A stretch of 34,625 bases of DNA from Hyphomicrobiales bacterium (GTDB taxonomy: Bacteria; Pseudomonadota; Alphaproteobacteria; Rhizobiales; Rhizobiaceae): the NCBI GenBank assembly GCA_900470965.1, contig UCCS01000129.1, positions 1-34,625 of the forward strand. Direction: 5' to 3'. A program made the translations under genes and the position numbers. Below the pieces are notes generated by a model, which saw only the letters and a program-made list of their open reading frames with translations, ran no database searches and had not been told where the DNA came from. Of the stretch, positions 24,318-34,277 are shown in pieces (position 1 is the stretch's first letter; every line of letters starts with the position of its first letter).

Positions 24318-24337
24318 CATCATTGTGCGCCGCACAA
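24305..24337. promoter_or_regulatory. Two PhaR-like dyads at the phasin promoter
   Basis: TTGTGC-N3-GCACAA is perfect at 24323-24337 (18 bp if the next A-T and C-G pairs are included). A second copy, TTGTGC-N3-GCAACA, lies at 24305-24319, centre to centre 18 bp, covering the -35. TGC-N3-GCA is the reported core of PhaR-type operators in alphaproteobacteria, so repression of the phasin gene by PhaR/AniA is likely (inference). Confidence 0.6.
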
Positions 24338-24445
24338 TGCGTTAACCTTGCCGCCCGAAAGCTCCCGGCTCTTCTGGACCGACCGCAGACCTGCAGTTAT
24401 TAATAAGCAGTTAATTTGAAGAGGCCGAAAGCGACAGGTTCGATA

Positions 24446-27400
24446 ATGCCCGCAGTCCAGTATCCGTTCATCGACATTGCCGTTCATGCGCGGGTTCGTG
24501 AACGATTTTCGCGTGGCGAGGCCATGGTTCTGTTCTCGGGCGACCTTTCCCACTTGCTGTGGGCAAACGGTGCCGGCGCCGAGCTGTTTGGCCATGCTGC
24601 GGTCTATGACCTGCTTGATCAGGGCGTCAGCCACGCCGACATCACCTTCCGCCAGCTCGAGGCGACTGCCCGCCAGCTTGGCGAAGTCGGTGACCAGAAG
24701 ACTTTTATCATCCGCATCGCCAAGGGTTTCCAGCGCGTTCAGGCTCCGGCTTCGTCGGAGCTCATCCGTCTCGCTTCTGGCGAGAAAGCCATCCTGTTTT
24801 CCGTTCCGGTCTCCACACGTCCGCTGACGGCTGGCGCAAGTGCTGCGCAGATGCTGCAGGGCCTCGATGACCCAGATACGCATATGGCAGTGATCGGGGC
24901 CGAGGGCGAAGTCATTGCCGCATCGCCAGGTTTCGCCTTGCTCGGCATCACGCAGCAAGCGGCAAGGACGCTCATCACGCTTGCCGGCGCCCATCCAGAC
25001 CGGCTGGTGAAGCGCCCGGTTGCGACCGGCCGCGGCCACTTGCCGGCTGCCGTCGGCAAACTCAACGACGAGCCCGCACTCCACCTTCTCTTCGCCGTCG
25101 AAACGTCGATCGGTCATCTCGATCCCATCGAGCCCTCCGCCAAGGTGGAAGAGCCTGCGCCGCAGGAAATTGCACCTGCAGAAGCCGCAACGGATGAAAT
25201 TGCTGATGTTGCCGCGCCTGTGGCTGGCTTTACAGAAGCCGAAGCGATCGACGCCGTTTCCGGCATCGAAGAAGTCGAGGAAACTCTGGAGGAAATCATC
25301 GGCGAGGCCGAGGAGCCGGTTGAAGTCATCGAACCGGCCGAGGTCGAAGCCCGTTTCGAGCCGTCGGCAGATGAGAGCATTTCCGAGCCCGAAGCAGCGG
25401 TCGTCGAAGACTCTGGCGAGCAGCCGATGGATCAGCCGAGCGAAACTTTTGCCTCAACGGAAGAGACCGTTGAGGCAAGCGCAGAGGCTCCGGTTGTGGA
25501 GCAGGTTGAGCCGGCCACTTCCGTCGCCGAAAACTTCGCGGCGACACCGGTGGTCCCGGAGGAGCCTGAAAGCGCACCGAAGAGCAGCTTCGTCTTCAAG
25601 CCGAACAGCCGCGCCACCCGGTTCGTTTGGAAGATCGATGCGGAAGGCCGCTTCAGCGAAGTTTCGCATGAATTCGCCGAGGCTGTCGGCCCGCATGCGA
25701 ACAACATCATCGGCAGCGCTTTCTCCGATGTTGCCGCCCTCTTCAACCTCGATCCGGAATCAAGGCTCTCCGAGGCCTTAGCGCGACGCGATACCTGGTC
25801 CGGCAAGACGATCTACTGGCCGATCGAGGGCACAAGCCTGGTCGTGCCTGTCGATCTCGCTGCGCTCCCGACCTATACGCGCAACCGCGACTTCGATGGT
25901 TTCCGCGGCTTCGGCGTGGTGCGCCTGTCGGACGCGCAGGAAGACCCTCTGGCACTCGGACTGACGCTCGGGCCTGACGGCATCGGCCATGATGCCTCCT
26001 ATCTTGGCCCGGTCAATGAAACCGCGCCGGAAGAGACGGCACCGGCAGAAGCTGAACTGCCGCAAGAGCAATCTGAAGAAATTGCCGAAGCTGCGCCGCA
26101 GGCCGAAGATGCAGTGAATCCAGAGCCCGATGTCGAAGAAGACACCGGACCGGAAGTGGAAACAGCGACAGAGGTAACCACTTCGGAAGAGACGGCAGCA
26201 GTGGAACCTGTCGCCGAGGAGCAATCCGCCGCTGAGCCTGATGTTGCCGAGCAGCGGGAAGAGCCGCCGGCGCTACGCCTTTCCGAAACGCCGAGCCGCC
26301 GCTTCACCGACAAGATCGTGCAGTTGCACAGCGCCAGCAGCGGTCTGACGGCTGCCGAGCAGGCAAATTTCCGCGAGATCGCCAAGCGCCTCGAAGCCTT
26401 CGGCGCGCGCAACGAAGAGCCGGTCGCTGCCCCACAGCCGGAACCTGATGTCGAACAGGCATCGGTAGTCGAAGACGTTGTTGCCGAAACTTCTGTCGTC
26501 GAGCAGGCAGCACCGCAGGAAGCGATCTACGAAGCCGCAGCAGAACCGCTGCCGGAAGAGGCTTCCCCGCAAGCCGAAGAAACATCCGCAGCCGAAGCGG
26601 AAGACGACGTGACCGAAGGTCTGCAGGAGACGGTCAGCCAGATCGAGGTTCTGACCAGCTTCATTCCGCCGCGCGTGAAGATGACGGACGGGCTCTCGGC
26701 GGCGACCGTCGATCTGCTGCCCGTTGCCGTGCTGATCCATGCTGGCGACCAGCTGATCCACGGCAATCCGGAATTCCTGCGGCTGACGGGCTACGATTCC
26801 GTCGAAGCCCTCTCCGAAGTGGGCGGCATCGATGCATTGCTGCAGCGCCATGACCTCGAAAACGGTTCGGGCACGATGATGCTCGTCAAAGCCGACGACA
26901 GGCTGGTGCCGGTCACGGCCCGTCTGCAATCGGTTCGCTGGGAAGATTCCAACGCCCTGATGCTGGCGCTGATGCCGGTCGAAAACCGGGAGGAAGGCAG
27001 GGGCGAGGTTATCAGGCTCGACCAGCGTTCCGACCGGATGGTCGAGAAGGTCGCCAAGCTGCAGGTCGAGGTGGAGGAGTTGCGCTCGATCCTGGAGACG
27101 GCAACCGACGGCGTCGTCGTCATCGGCACGGAAGGCGATATCCGCTCGATGAACCGCTCGGCAAGCGCCCTCTTCAACTACGACGAACAGGAAACACGCG
27201 GCAAACCCTTCGTTATGCTGTTCGCGCATGAGAGCCAGAGGGCCGTTCTCGACTATCTGCATGGGCTTTCCGGCCATGGTGTGGCAAGCGTGCTGAACGA
27301 CGGACGCGAGGTGATCGGCCGTGAGGCCGCCGGCGGCTTCGTGCCGCTGTTCATGACCATGGGCCGCCTGACCTCATCCAACGGCTATTGCGCCGTCATC

Positions 27401-28180
27401 CGCGATATCACCCAGTGGAAGCGTACCGAAGACGAGTTGCGCAATGCCAAGGGTGCGGCCGAAACCGCCAACGCTCACAAGACAGATTTCCTGGCGCGCG
27501 TCAGCCATGAGATTCGCACGCCGCTCAACGCCATCATCGGCTTTTCCGACATGATGGCGAGCGAGCGCTTCGGGCCGATCGGCCATCCGCGCTATATCGA
27601 ATATGCCAACGATATCGGCCGTTCCGGCCGGCACGTCCTCGACATCGTCAACGACCTGCTCGATATTTCCAAGATCGAAGCGGGCGAGATGGATCTCGAT
27701 TTCGCTTCCGTCGGCCTCAACGAAGCGATCTCGGAAGCGGTGGCACTGGTGCAGCCGCAGGCAAACAGCCAGCGGGTCATCATCCGCACCGCCCTTTCGC
27801 AATCGGTGCCCGATGTCGTGGCCGACCTGCGCTCGATCAAGCAGATCGCGCTGAACATCCTGTCGAATGCTATCCGCTTTACGCCATCAGGCGGGCAGAT
27901 CGTCGTTTCCACTTCCTATGAGGCGAACGGCAGCGTCGCGATGCGGGTGCGCGATACCGGCATTGGCATGACGCGCAGCGAGCTCGACCAGGCGATGAAA
28001 CCATTCCGCCAGGTGTCGTCCACGCAGTCACGCCATCGCGGCGACGGCACCGGTCTCGGCCTGCCGCTGACCAAGGCAATGGTCGATGCCAACAGGGCGA
28101 TTTTCTCGATCAATTCTGCGCCGAACGAAGGCACGCTGGTGGAAATCACCTTCCCGTCGCAACGCGTGCTGGCGGGCTAA
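24446..28180 (+). CDS. Cytoplasmic PAS-domain sensor histidine kinase, PdhS/PleC/DivJ-like
   Basis: 1244-residue sensor kinase from the ATG at 24446 (MPAVQYPFIDIAVHARVRER); an upstream TTG at 24416 adds ten residues. No transmembrane segment is evident. The N-terminal module contains VLFSGDLSHLLWANGAGAEL. PAS-like domains lie at about residues 385-500, 745-850 and 875-1000, separated by Glu/Pro/Ala-rich linkers at about 231-378, 527-607 and 659-728. A short coiled coil precedes the last PAS. The dimerisation domain has phospho-acceptor His1021 in ARVSHEIRTPLNAIIGF. The ATPase has NILSNAIRF (N box), RDTGIGM (G1) and GDGTGLGLP (G2). IEYANDIGRSGRHVLDIVND is the DivK-binding PdhS-type HisKA form, pointing to cell-cycle or polarity control (inference). 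Confidence 0.92.
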   Translation: MPAVQYPFIDIAVHARVRERFSRGEAMVLFSGDLSHLLWANGAGAELFGHAAVYDLLDQGVSHADITFRQLEATARQLGEVGDQKTFIIRIAKGFQRVQAPASSELIRLASGEKAILFSVPVSTRPLTAGASAAQMLQGLDDPDTHMAVIGAEGEVIAASPGFALLGITQQAARTLITLAGAHPDRLVKRPVATGRGHLPAAVGKLNDEPALHLLFAVETSIGHLDPIEPSAKVEEPAPQEIAPAEAATDEIADVAAPVAGFTEAEAIDAVSGIEEVEETLEEIIGEAEEPVEVIEPAEVEARFEPSADESISEPEAAVVEDSGEQPMDQPSETFASTEETVEASAEAPVVEQVEPATSVAENFAATPVVPEEPESAPKSSFVFKPNSRATRFVWKIDAEGRFSEVSHEFAEAVGPHANNIIGSAFSDVAALFNLDPESRLSEALARRDTWSGKTIYWPIEGTSLVVPVDLAALPTYTRNRDFDGFRGFGVVRLSDAQEDPLALGLTLGPDGIGHDASYLGPVNETAPEETAPAEAELPQEQSEEIAEAAPQAEDAVNPEPDVEEDTGPEVETATEVTTSEETAAVEPVAEEQSAAEPDVAEQREEPPALRLSETPSRRFTDKIVQLHSASSGLTAAEQANFREIAKRLEAFGARNEEPVAAPQPEPDVEQASVVEDVVAETSVVEQAAPQEAIYEAAAEPLPEEASPQAEETSAAEAEDDVTEGLQETVSQIEVLTSFIPPRVKMTDGLSAATVDLLPVAVLIHAGDQLIHGNPEFLRLTGYDSVEALSEVGGIDALLQRHDLENGSGTMMLVKADDRLVPVTARLQSVRWEDSNALMLALMPVENREEGRGEVIRLDQRSDRMVEKVAKLQVEVEELRSILETATDGVVVIGTEGDIRSMNRSASALFNYDEQETRGKPFVMLFAHESQRAVLDYLHGLSGHGVASVLNDGREVIGREAAGGFVPLFMTMGRLTSSNGYCAVIRDITQWKRTEDELRNAKGAAETANAHKTDFLARVSHEIRTPLNAIIGFSDMMASERFGPIGHPRYIEYANDIGRSGRHVLDIVNDLLDISKIEAGEMDLDFASVGLNEAISEAVALVQPQANSQRVIIRTALSQSVPDVVADLRSIKQIALNILSNAIRFTPSGGQIVVSTSYEANGSVAMRVRDTGIGMTRSELDQAMKPFRQVSSTQSRHRGDGTGLGLPLTKAMVDANRAIFSINSAPNEGTLVEITFPSQRVLAG

Positions 28181-28194
28181 GCACTTATTTTTGC

Positions 28195-28238
28195 GCAATT
28201 CCGGACGCAAAACCACTGGACACTTTTGCTGGAATTAC
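28195..28238. repeat. Dispersed rhizobial palindrome, copy D
   Basis: Arms GCAATTCC (28195-28202) and GGAATTAC (28231-28238, one mismatch) flank the shared core. It lies 14 bp after the histidine kinase stop, as the likely transcript end. Confidence 0.85.
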
Positions 28239-28249
28239 TCGCCAAAGAA

Positions 28250-28405
28250 AAGGCAGCCAATGGCTGCCTTCGAGAGTTTGTGCTGGTAAAACAAGAGCTT
28301 AGTCGATCAACGTCATCTTTCGGGAACCGCAGTTCCAGACCATCTCTTCATGTATGGTCTCCAAGTTGGTTTCACCTTTGACAAACCTTTCTTAACGAAA
28401 GGTTT
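28250..28405 (-). ncRNA. Structured region downstream of acetoacetyl-CoA synthetase: small RNA or 3' UTR candidate
   Basis: Read on the minus strand, four hairpins follow each other. They are 28383-28391 with 28397-28405 (9 bp), 28338-28343 with 28354-28359 (6 bp), 28323-28327 with 28332-28336 (5 bp) and 28250-28258 with 28262-28270 (9 bp). The last is followed by TTTTCTTT, a good terminator. A 21-codon frame from TTG 28364 to TAA 28299 (ending GSRKMTLID) has AAAGGTG upstream and could be a small peptide. I see no firm promoter, so origin from the preceding mRNA is as likely as an independent RNA. Confidence 0.35.
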
Positions 28406-28456
28406 CCAAAACGCGGAATTGATCAACGGCAAAAGCTTGTAGTTTAGCAGCCACTA

Positions 28457-30409
<1,953 letters not shown>

Positions 30410-30445
30410 TCAATCCTCCTCCCCAATGCGGAACTTATAGCATGC

Positions 30446-30459
30446 TGCATTGCATTATA
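30446..30459 (-). promoter_or_regulatory. Possible acsA2 promoter -10 with TGC-N3-GCA dyad
   Basis: A perfect TATAAT (minus strand, 30454-30459) abuts TGC-ATT-GCA (30446-30454), 37-50 bases before the acsA2 ATG. No convincing -35 is seen. The dyad has the same ATT centre as one at the phasin promoter. Confidence 0.35.
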
Positions 30460-30571
30460 AAGTGTGCAGCGACGCGATCCGCCGCGCGTGGGATTTGCAT
30501 ATGCCCGGTATTTCATATATCCGGCAAAATCAGAAAATAACGGGTAACCGGCTGAAGTTCCGGCGGAGCGC

Positions 30572-32470
30572 ATGGGTACGTCAAGACAAGGCAGATGGCG
30601 AAAAAGGATCGGCCCCGTCTCGCGCTGGCTGCCGGCATTTGCCCGTATCTCCACCATCCTATTGTTAATCGGGCTTGCGTTCTTCCTCGCGCTCAGGATC
30701 GCCGCTCCCTATCTTATTTCCACCGGCTTCGTGCGCTCGGGCATCGAGGATGCCCTATCGAAATGGACGGGCTATCACGCCGAGATCAAGGGCAACCCCG
30801 TCCTCGAATTCTGGCCGACGCCACGCATTACGCTAAACGACGTCACCATCCGCCAACCGCGCGAAAGCGGCGACAAACTGCTCGGCCGCATCGAGAGCCT
30901 TTCAGCCGATTTCAGCCTGATCGATGCGCTGCGCGGCCGCACTCGCTTCCACGAATTTCACCTGCTGCGGCCCAGCCTCGCGCTGACGCGCGATGAGAAT
31001 GGCCTGATCGACTGGAGCTATACCGGCCTTCTGGCACGAGCCATCGTTGGCGTACGGGATGACAACGGCACCGAGGTTCTCGATCCGAAGCTCGACGCCG
31101 ACATCGGTGCCGTGACGGTGGAGGATGGCACGCTGACCCTGACCGATACGCAGACAGGCAATGTCTACCACTTCGACAGCGTCGCAGCCGATATCGCCTG
31201 GCCGAAGCTGTCGAGGGCCATTTCAGCCGTCCTCATTGCCCGGTTCAACGGCGAGGACATGAAGGTCGATTTTGCCTCTGCCGCGCCGCTGCTGGTCTTC
31301 GGCGGCAAGAATGCTGAGATGAAGGCCTCGATCGCTTCCAACCTGATGACCGCGCGTTTCCAGGGTGTCGGCAGCATGGTGAGCCTCTCCTCGGTCTCAG
31401 GCAACATCAACGCCAGCTTTCCGGATGTGCAGGCCCTCCTGAAATGGTCCGGCAGATCTATCCCGGGGATCGAGTCGCTGAAGAGCGCGTCGATGACCTC
31501 GGATGTGACGTCGGTATCCAATGGTTTCCGCTTCAACAATGTCAGTATGGCGCTGAACGATGCGAGCGCCACCGGTGTGATGGATTTCACCGTCGCACCC
31601 GGCAAGCGGCCGAAGATCGGCGGGACGCTTGCCTTCGACCAGATGAACCTTAAACCATTCCTCGATGCCTTCGCGCTCAGACTTGCCGCCGGCGGCCTTG
31701 GCGACTTGCTGCTACCGAGCCCTCTCGGACCGCTGCAACTTCTTGATCTCGATGTGCGGCTTTCCGCGCGACAGGCGCAGATGGGTATCTTTTCACTTGC
31801 GGATGTCGGCGCCAGCGTGATCGTCGCCGGCGAGGAAGCGAAGTTCGATATTGGCGACAGCCAGTTCGAGGGCGGCGAAATGACTGCCCATCTGGAGGCG
31901 ACCCGTCGCGATTTCGATGGTGGCGGCAAATTGCAGCTTTCGATCCGCAACGCGGATTTCAATGCACTTGCCGAAAAATTGCAGCTTAAGGGGCCGCTGC
32001 CGCATGCGACCGGCTCTCTCGATCTTTCGCTGGAGACGCCGAAGGCGATCTGGACGACGGGACTTGCCGATGTGACCGGCAAGCTCAGATTCTGGACAGC
32101 GGCGGGTTCCATTCCCGGCGTCGATGTCTATGCGCTTCGCACGCAGGCAGCGCAGAAGCCGTTCTTCGCGCTGAGCTCCACTGGAAACGGATCCTTCGCC
32201 TTCAGTAAGCTCGATCTTCAGGCCGACTTTGCCAATGGTACAGCGGAAATCCACAATGCGCGATTTGCCGGCTCCGATCAGCTGCTGACGCTATCAGGCG
32301 TCATTACTTATGAGTCGAACGGGCTTGCGCTCTCCGGCGCGCTGGAAGCGACCGATCCGGCAAAAGCGGCCGATCTGCCGCGCCTGCCCTTCTTCATCGG
32401 CGGTTCGTGGCCGAACCCGGTCATTTCGCCGGTACCGCTGTTCAACGTACCGACGAAAACTCAGCCTTAG
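30572..32470 (+). CDS. AsmA-family protein
   Basis: 632-residue inner-membrane-anchored periplasmic protein of the AsmA/YhdP lipid-transfer-associated superfamily. A basic cytoplasmic start (RQGRWRKRIG) is followed by one membrane helix at about residues 26-50 (ISTILLLIGLAFFLALRIAA). The AsmA N-terminal module comes next: RSGIEDALSKWTGYHAEIKG, NPVLEFWPTPRITLNDVTIR, then LSADFSLIDALRGRTRFHEF. A repetitive beta-rich body follows, ending in the AsmA C-terminal domain (LATTGNGS-like ALSSTGNGSFAFSKLDLQAD). Members help outer-membrane lipid or protein homeostasis. The final Pro codon and TAG stop are shared, in the same phase, with the end of the element at 12354. Confidence 0.88.
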   Translation: MGTSRQGRWRKRIGPVSRWLPAFARISTILLLIGLAFFLALRIAAPYLISTGFVRSGIEDALSKWTGYHAEIKGNPVLEFWPTPRITLNDVTIRQPRESGDKLLGRIESLSADFSLIDALRGRTRFHEFHLLRPSLALTRDENGLIDWSYTGLLARAIVGVRDDNGTEVLDPKLDADIGAVTVEDGTLTLTDTQTGNVYHFDSVAADIAWPKLSRAISAVLIARFNGEDMKVDFASAAPLLVFGGKNAEMKASIASNLMTARFQGVGSMVSLSSVSGNINASFPDVQALLKWSGRSIPGIESLKSASMTSDVTSVSNGFRFNNVSMALNDASATGVMDFTVAPGKRPKIGGTLAFDQMNLKPFLDAFALRLAAGGLGDLLLPSPLGPLQLLDLDVRLSARQAQMGIFSLADVGASVIVAGEEAKFDIGDSQFEGGEMTAHLEATRRDFDGGGKLQLSIRNADFNALAEKLQLKGPLPHATGSLDLSLETPKAIWTTGLADVTGKLRFWTAAGSIPGVDVYALRTQAAQKPFFALSSTGNGSFAFSKLDLQADFANGTAEIHNARFAGSDQLLTLSGVITYESNGLALSGALEATDPAKAADLPRLPFFIGGSWPNPVISPVPLFNVPTKTQP

Positions 32471-32482
32471 AGCCTTTCCTGG
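32465..32482. repeat. Solo copy of the 12354-12604 element end
   Basis: CCTTAGAGCCTTTCCTGG is identical over 18 bases to 12352-12369. It covers the AsmA stop codon exactly as the first copy covers the FAD-oxidase stop. No matching inverted end is found nearby; palindrome copy E begins 11 bases later. Confidence 0.65.
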
Positions 32483-32493
32483 TCAGTTCTAAA

Positions 32494-32537
32494 GCATTTC
32501 CGGACGCATAACCGCTACAGGCTTTCGCCGGAATTGC
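32494..32537. repeat. Dispersed rhizobial palindrome, copy E
   Basis: Arms GCATTTCC (32494-32501) and GGAATTGC (32530-32537), with one mismatch, flank a diverged core (GGACGCATAACCGCTAC). It fills the gap between the converging AsmA-like gene and potI, so it could terminate both. Confidence 0.78.
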
Positions 32538-32539
32538 TC

Positions 32540-33358
32540 TTAAGCTGTCGCCGCCGCGGCCCTCTCATCGCGCTCGCGCTGTACTTCGCGGCGCTTGGTG
32601 ACGACAGATGCGCAGATGACGCCAACCGCCACGATGGCAATCAGAATGGTGCAGACCGCGTTGATCTCCGGCGTCACGCCGAGACGCACCTGGCTGTAGA
32701 TCTTCATCGGCAGCGTGGTTGCGCCCGGTCCTGACGTGAAGCTCGCAATCACGAGGTCGTCGAGCGACAGGGTGAAAGCCAGGACCCAGCCGGAAAAGAC
32801 GGCTGGCGAGATGATCGGCAGCGTCACCTCGAAGAAGGTCCTGACCGGCGGGGCGCCGAGATCCTGAGCGGCCTCCTCGATCGACTGGTCGAAACTCAGA
32901 AGCCGTGACTGCACGACGACGGCGACGAAGCACATGGTCAGCGTCGTATGCGCCAGTGTGATGGTCCAGAAGCCGCGGTCAAGGCCGATTGCCACGAAGA
33001 GGAGCAACAGCGACAGGCCGGTGATGACTTCGGGCATGACGAGCGGCGCGTAGACCAGTCCTGAAAAGAGGATGCGGCCGCGGAAGCGCGTGAAGCGCAC
33101 CAGGGTGATCGCCGCCATAGTGCCGAGGATCGTCGCGAATGTCGCCGACAGCAGGCCGACGCGGATCGTCACCCAGGCCGCATCGAGCAGGGCCTGATTG
33201 GAGAGCAGCGAGACATACCATTTGGTCGAAAAACCGCCCCAGACGGTGACGAGCTTCGATTCATTGAAGGAGAAGATCACCAGAAGCACGATCGGCAGAT
33301 AGAGAAAGGCGAAGCCGAGTACGACGGAGGTGATGTTAAAGCGGGTCCATCTGAACAT
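32540..33358 (-). CDS. potI: Putrescine/spermidine ABC transporter permease PotI
   Basis: Second inner-membrane permease of a PotFGHI-type polyamine importer, 272 residues with about six membrane segments. It aligns by eye with E. coli PotI: FNESKLVTVWGGFSTKWYVS, AAITLVRFTRFRGRILFSGL, APLVMPEVITGLSLLLLFVA. The coupling loop is SIEEAAQDLGAPPVRTFFEV. LDDLVIASFTSGPGATTLPM and VRLGVTPEINA follow. The start is 3 bases after the potH stop. It is the last gene of the operon in the window and ends 2 bases from palindrome copy E. Confidence 0.94.
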   Translation of the reverse strand: MFRWTRFNITSVVLGFAFLYLPIVLLVIFSFNESKLVTVWGGFSTKWYVSLLSNQALLDAAWVTIRVGLLSATFATILGTMAAITLVRFTRFRGRILFSGLVYAPLVMPEVITGLSLLLLFVAIGLDRGFWTITLAHTTLTMCFVAVVVQSRLLSFDQSIEEAAQDLGAPPVRTFFEVTLPIISPAVFSGWVLAFTLSLDDLVIASFTSGPGATTLPMKIYSQVRLGVTPEINAVCTILIAIVAVGVICASVVTKRREVQRERDERAAAATA

Positions 33359-33361
33359 GGC

Positions 33362-34273
33362 TTATTTCCCTGCCTCGTCGGCTTTTGCCTGAACATTCTG
33401 GAAGAAGACGATCGGGATCACGAGGATGAGAAGCAGGATCGTCGCCACCGCCGAAGAAACGGGCCAGTCGCGATTGGAATTGAATTCGTTCCAGATCGTC
33501 TTGCCGATCATCAGCGTCTGCGAGCCGCCAAGCAGGTCGGGGATAACGAATTCGCCGACGGCCGGGATGAAGACCAGCATGCAGCCGGCGATGACGCCCG
33601 GGATCGACAGCGGGAAGGTGACGCGCCAGAAAGCCTGGATCGGCGTGCAACCGAGATCCTGTGCCGCCTCGATCAGCGTGCCGTCCATCTTCTCCAGCGC
33701 CGAGTAGAGAGGCAGCACCATGAAGGGCAGATAGGAATAGACGATACCGATATAGACGGCTGTATTGGTATTGAGGATGATCAGCGGATTGTCGATGAGG
33801 TGCAGCGACGTCAGGAACTGGTTCAAGAGCCCTTCCGGCTTCAGGATGGCAATCCAAGCATAGACGCGAATCAGAAAGCTTGTCCAGAAGGGCAGGATCA
33901 CCAGCATCAGGAGCGTCGGGCGGATGCTGCGGGGCGCCTGCGCCATGCCATAGGCAACCGGATAGGCGATCAAAAGCGTCAGGAAAGTGGAGATCCCGGC
34001 GATCACCACACTCGAAATATAGGCATTGAAATAGAGCGGGTCGTCGGTCAGGTAGCCGTAATTGTCGAGGGAGAAGCTCGAGACCTTGTCCCAGAAACCA
34101 CCCCAGCCATCAGCGAGAGCGAAGACCGGCTCATAAGGCGGCATGGCGATCGCCGTTGCCGACAGCGAGATGCGGAAGACGATGAAGAACGGCGCCAGGA
34201 AGAAGAGCAGCAGCCAAGCATAGGGAATGATGATGACGAGGCGGTTGTAGAAGCGTGAAGTGAAGGTCCGCAT
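33362..34273 (-). CDS. potH: Putrescine/spermidine ABC transporter permease PotH
   Basis: First permease of the polyamine importer, 303 residues. The first membrane helix is LVIIIPYAWLLLFFLAPFFI, followed by a periplasmic loop with YEPVFALADGWGGFWD and FSLDNYGYLTDDPLYFNAYI. WTSFLIRVYAWIAILKPEGL, then LNQFL, is the PotB/PotH signature. The coupling loop is LIEAAQDLGCTPIQAFWRVT. PAVGEFVIPDLLGGSQTLMI ends the conserved part. The start is 4 bases after the potG stop, so potG-potH-potI form a tight operon. Confidence 0.94.
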   Translation of the reverse strand: MRTFTSRFYNRLVIIIPYAWLLLFFLAPFFIVFRISLSATAIAMPPYEPVFALADGWGGFWDKVSSFSLDNYGYLTDDPLYFNAYISSVVIAGISTFLTLLIAYPVAYGMAQAPRSIRPTLLMLVILPFWTSFLIRVYAWIAILKPEGLLNQFLTSLHLIDNPLIILNTNTAVYIGIVYSYLPFMVLPLYSALEKMDGTLIEAAQDLGCTPIQAFWRVTFPLSIPGVIAGCMLVFIPAVGEFVIPDLLGGSQTLMIGKTIWNEFNSNRDWPVSSAVATILLLILVIPIVFFQNVQAKADEAGK

Positions 34274-34277
34274 TGTC

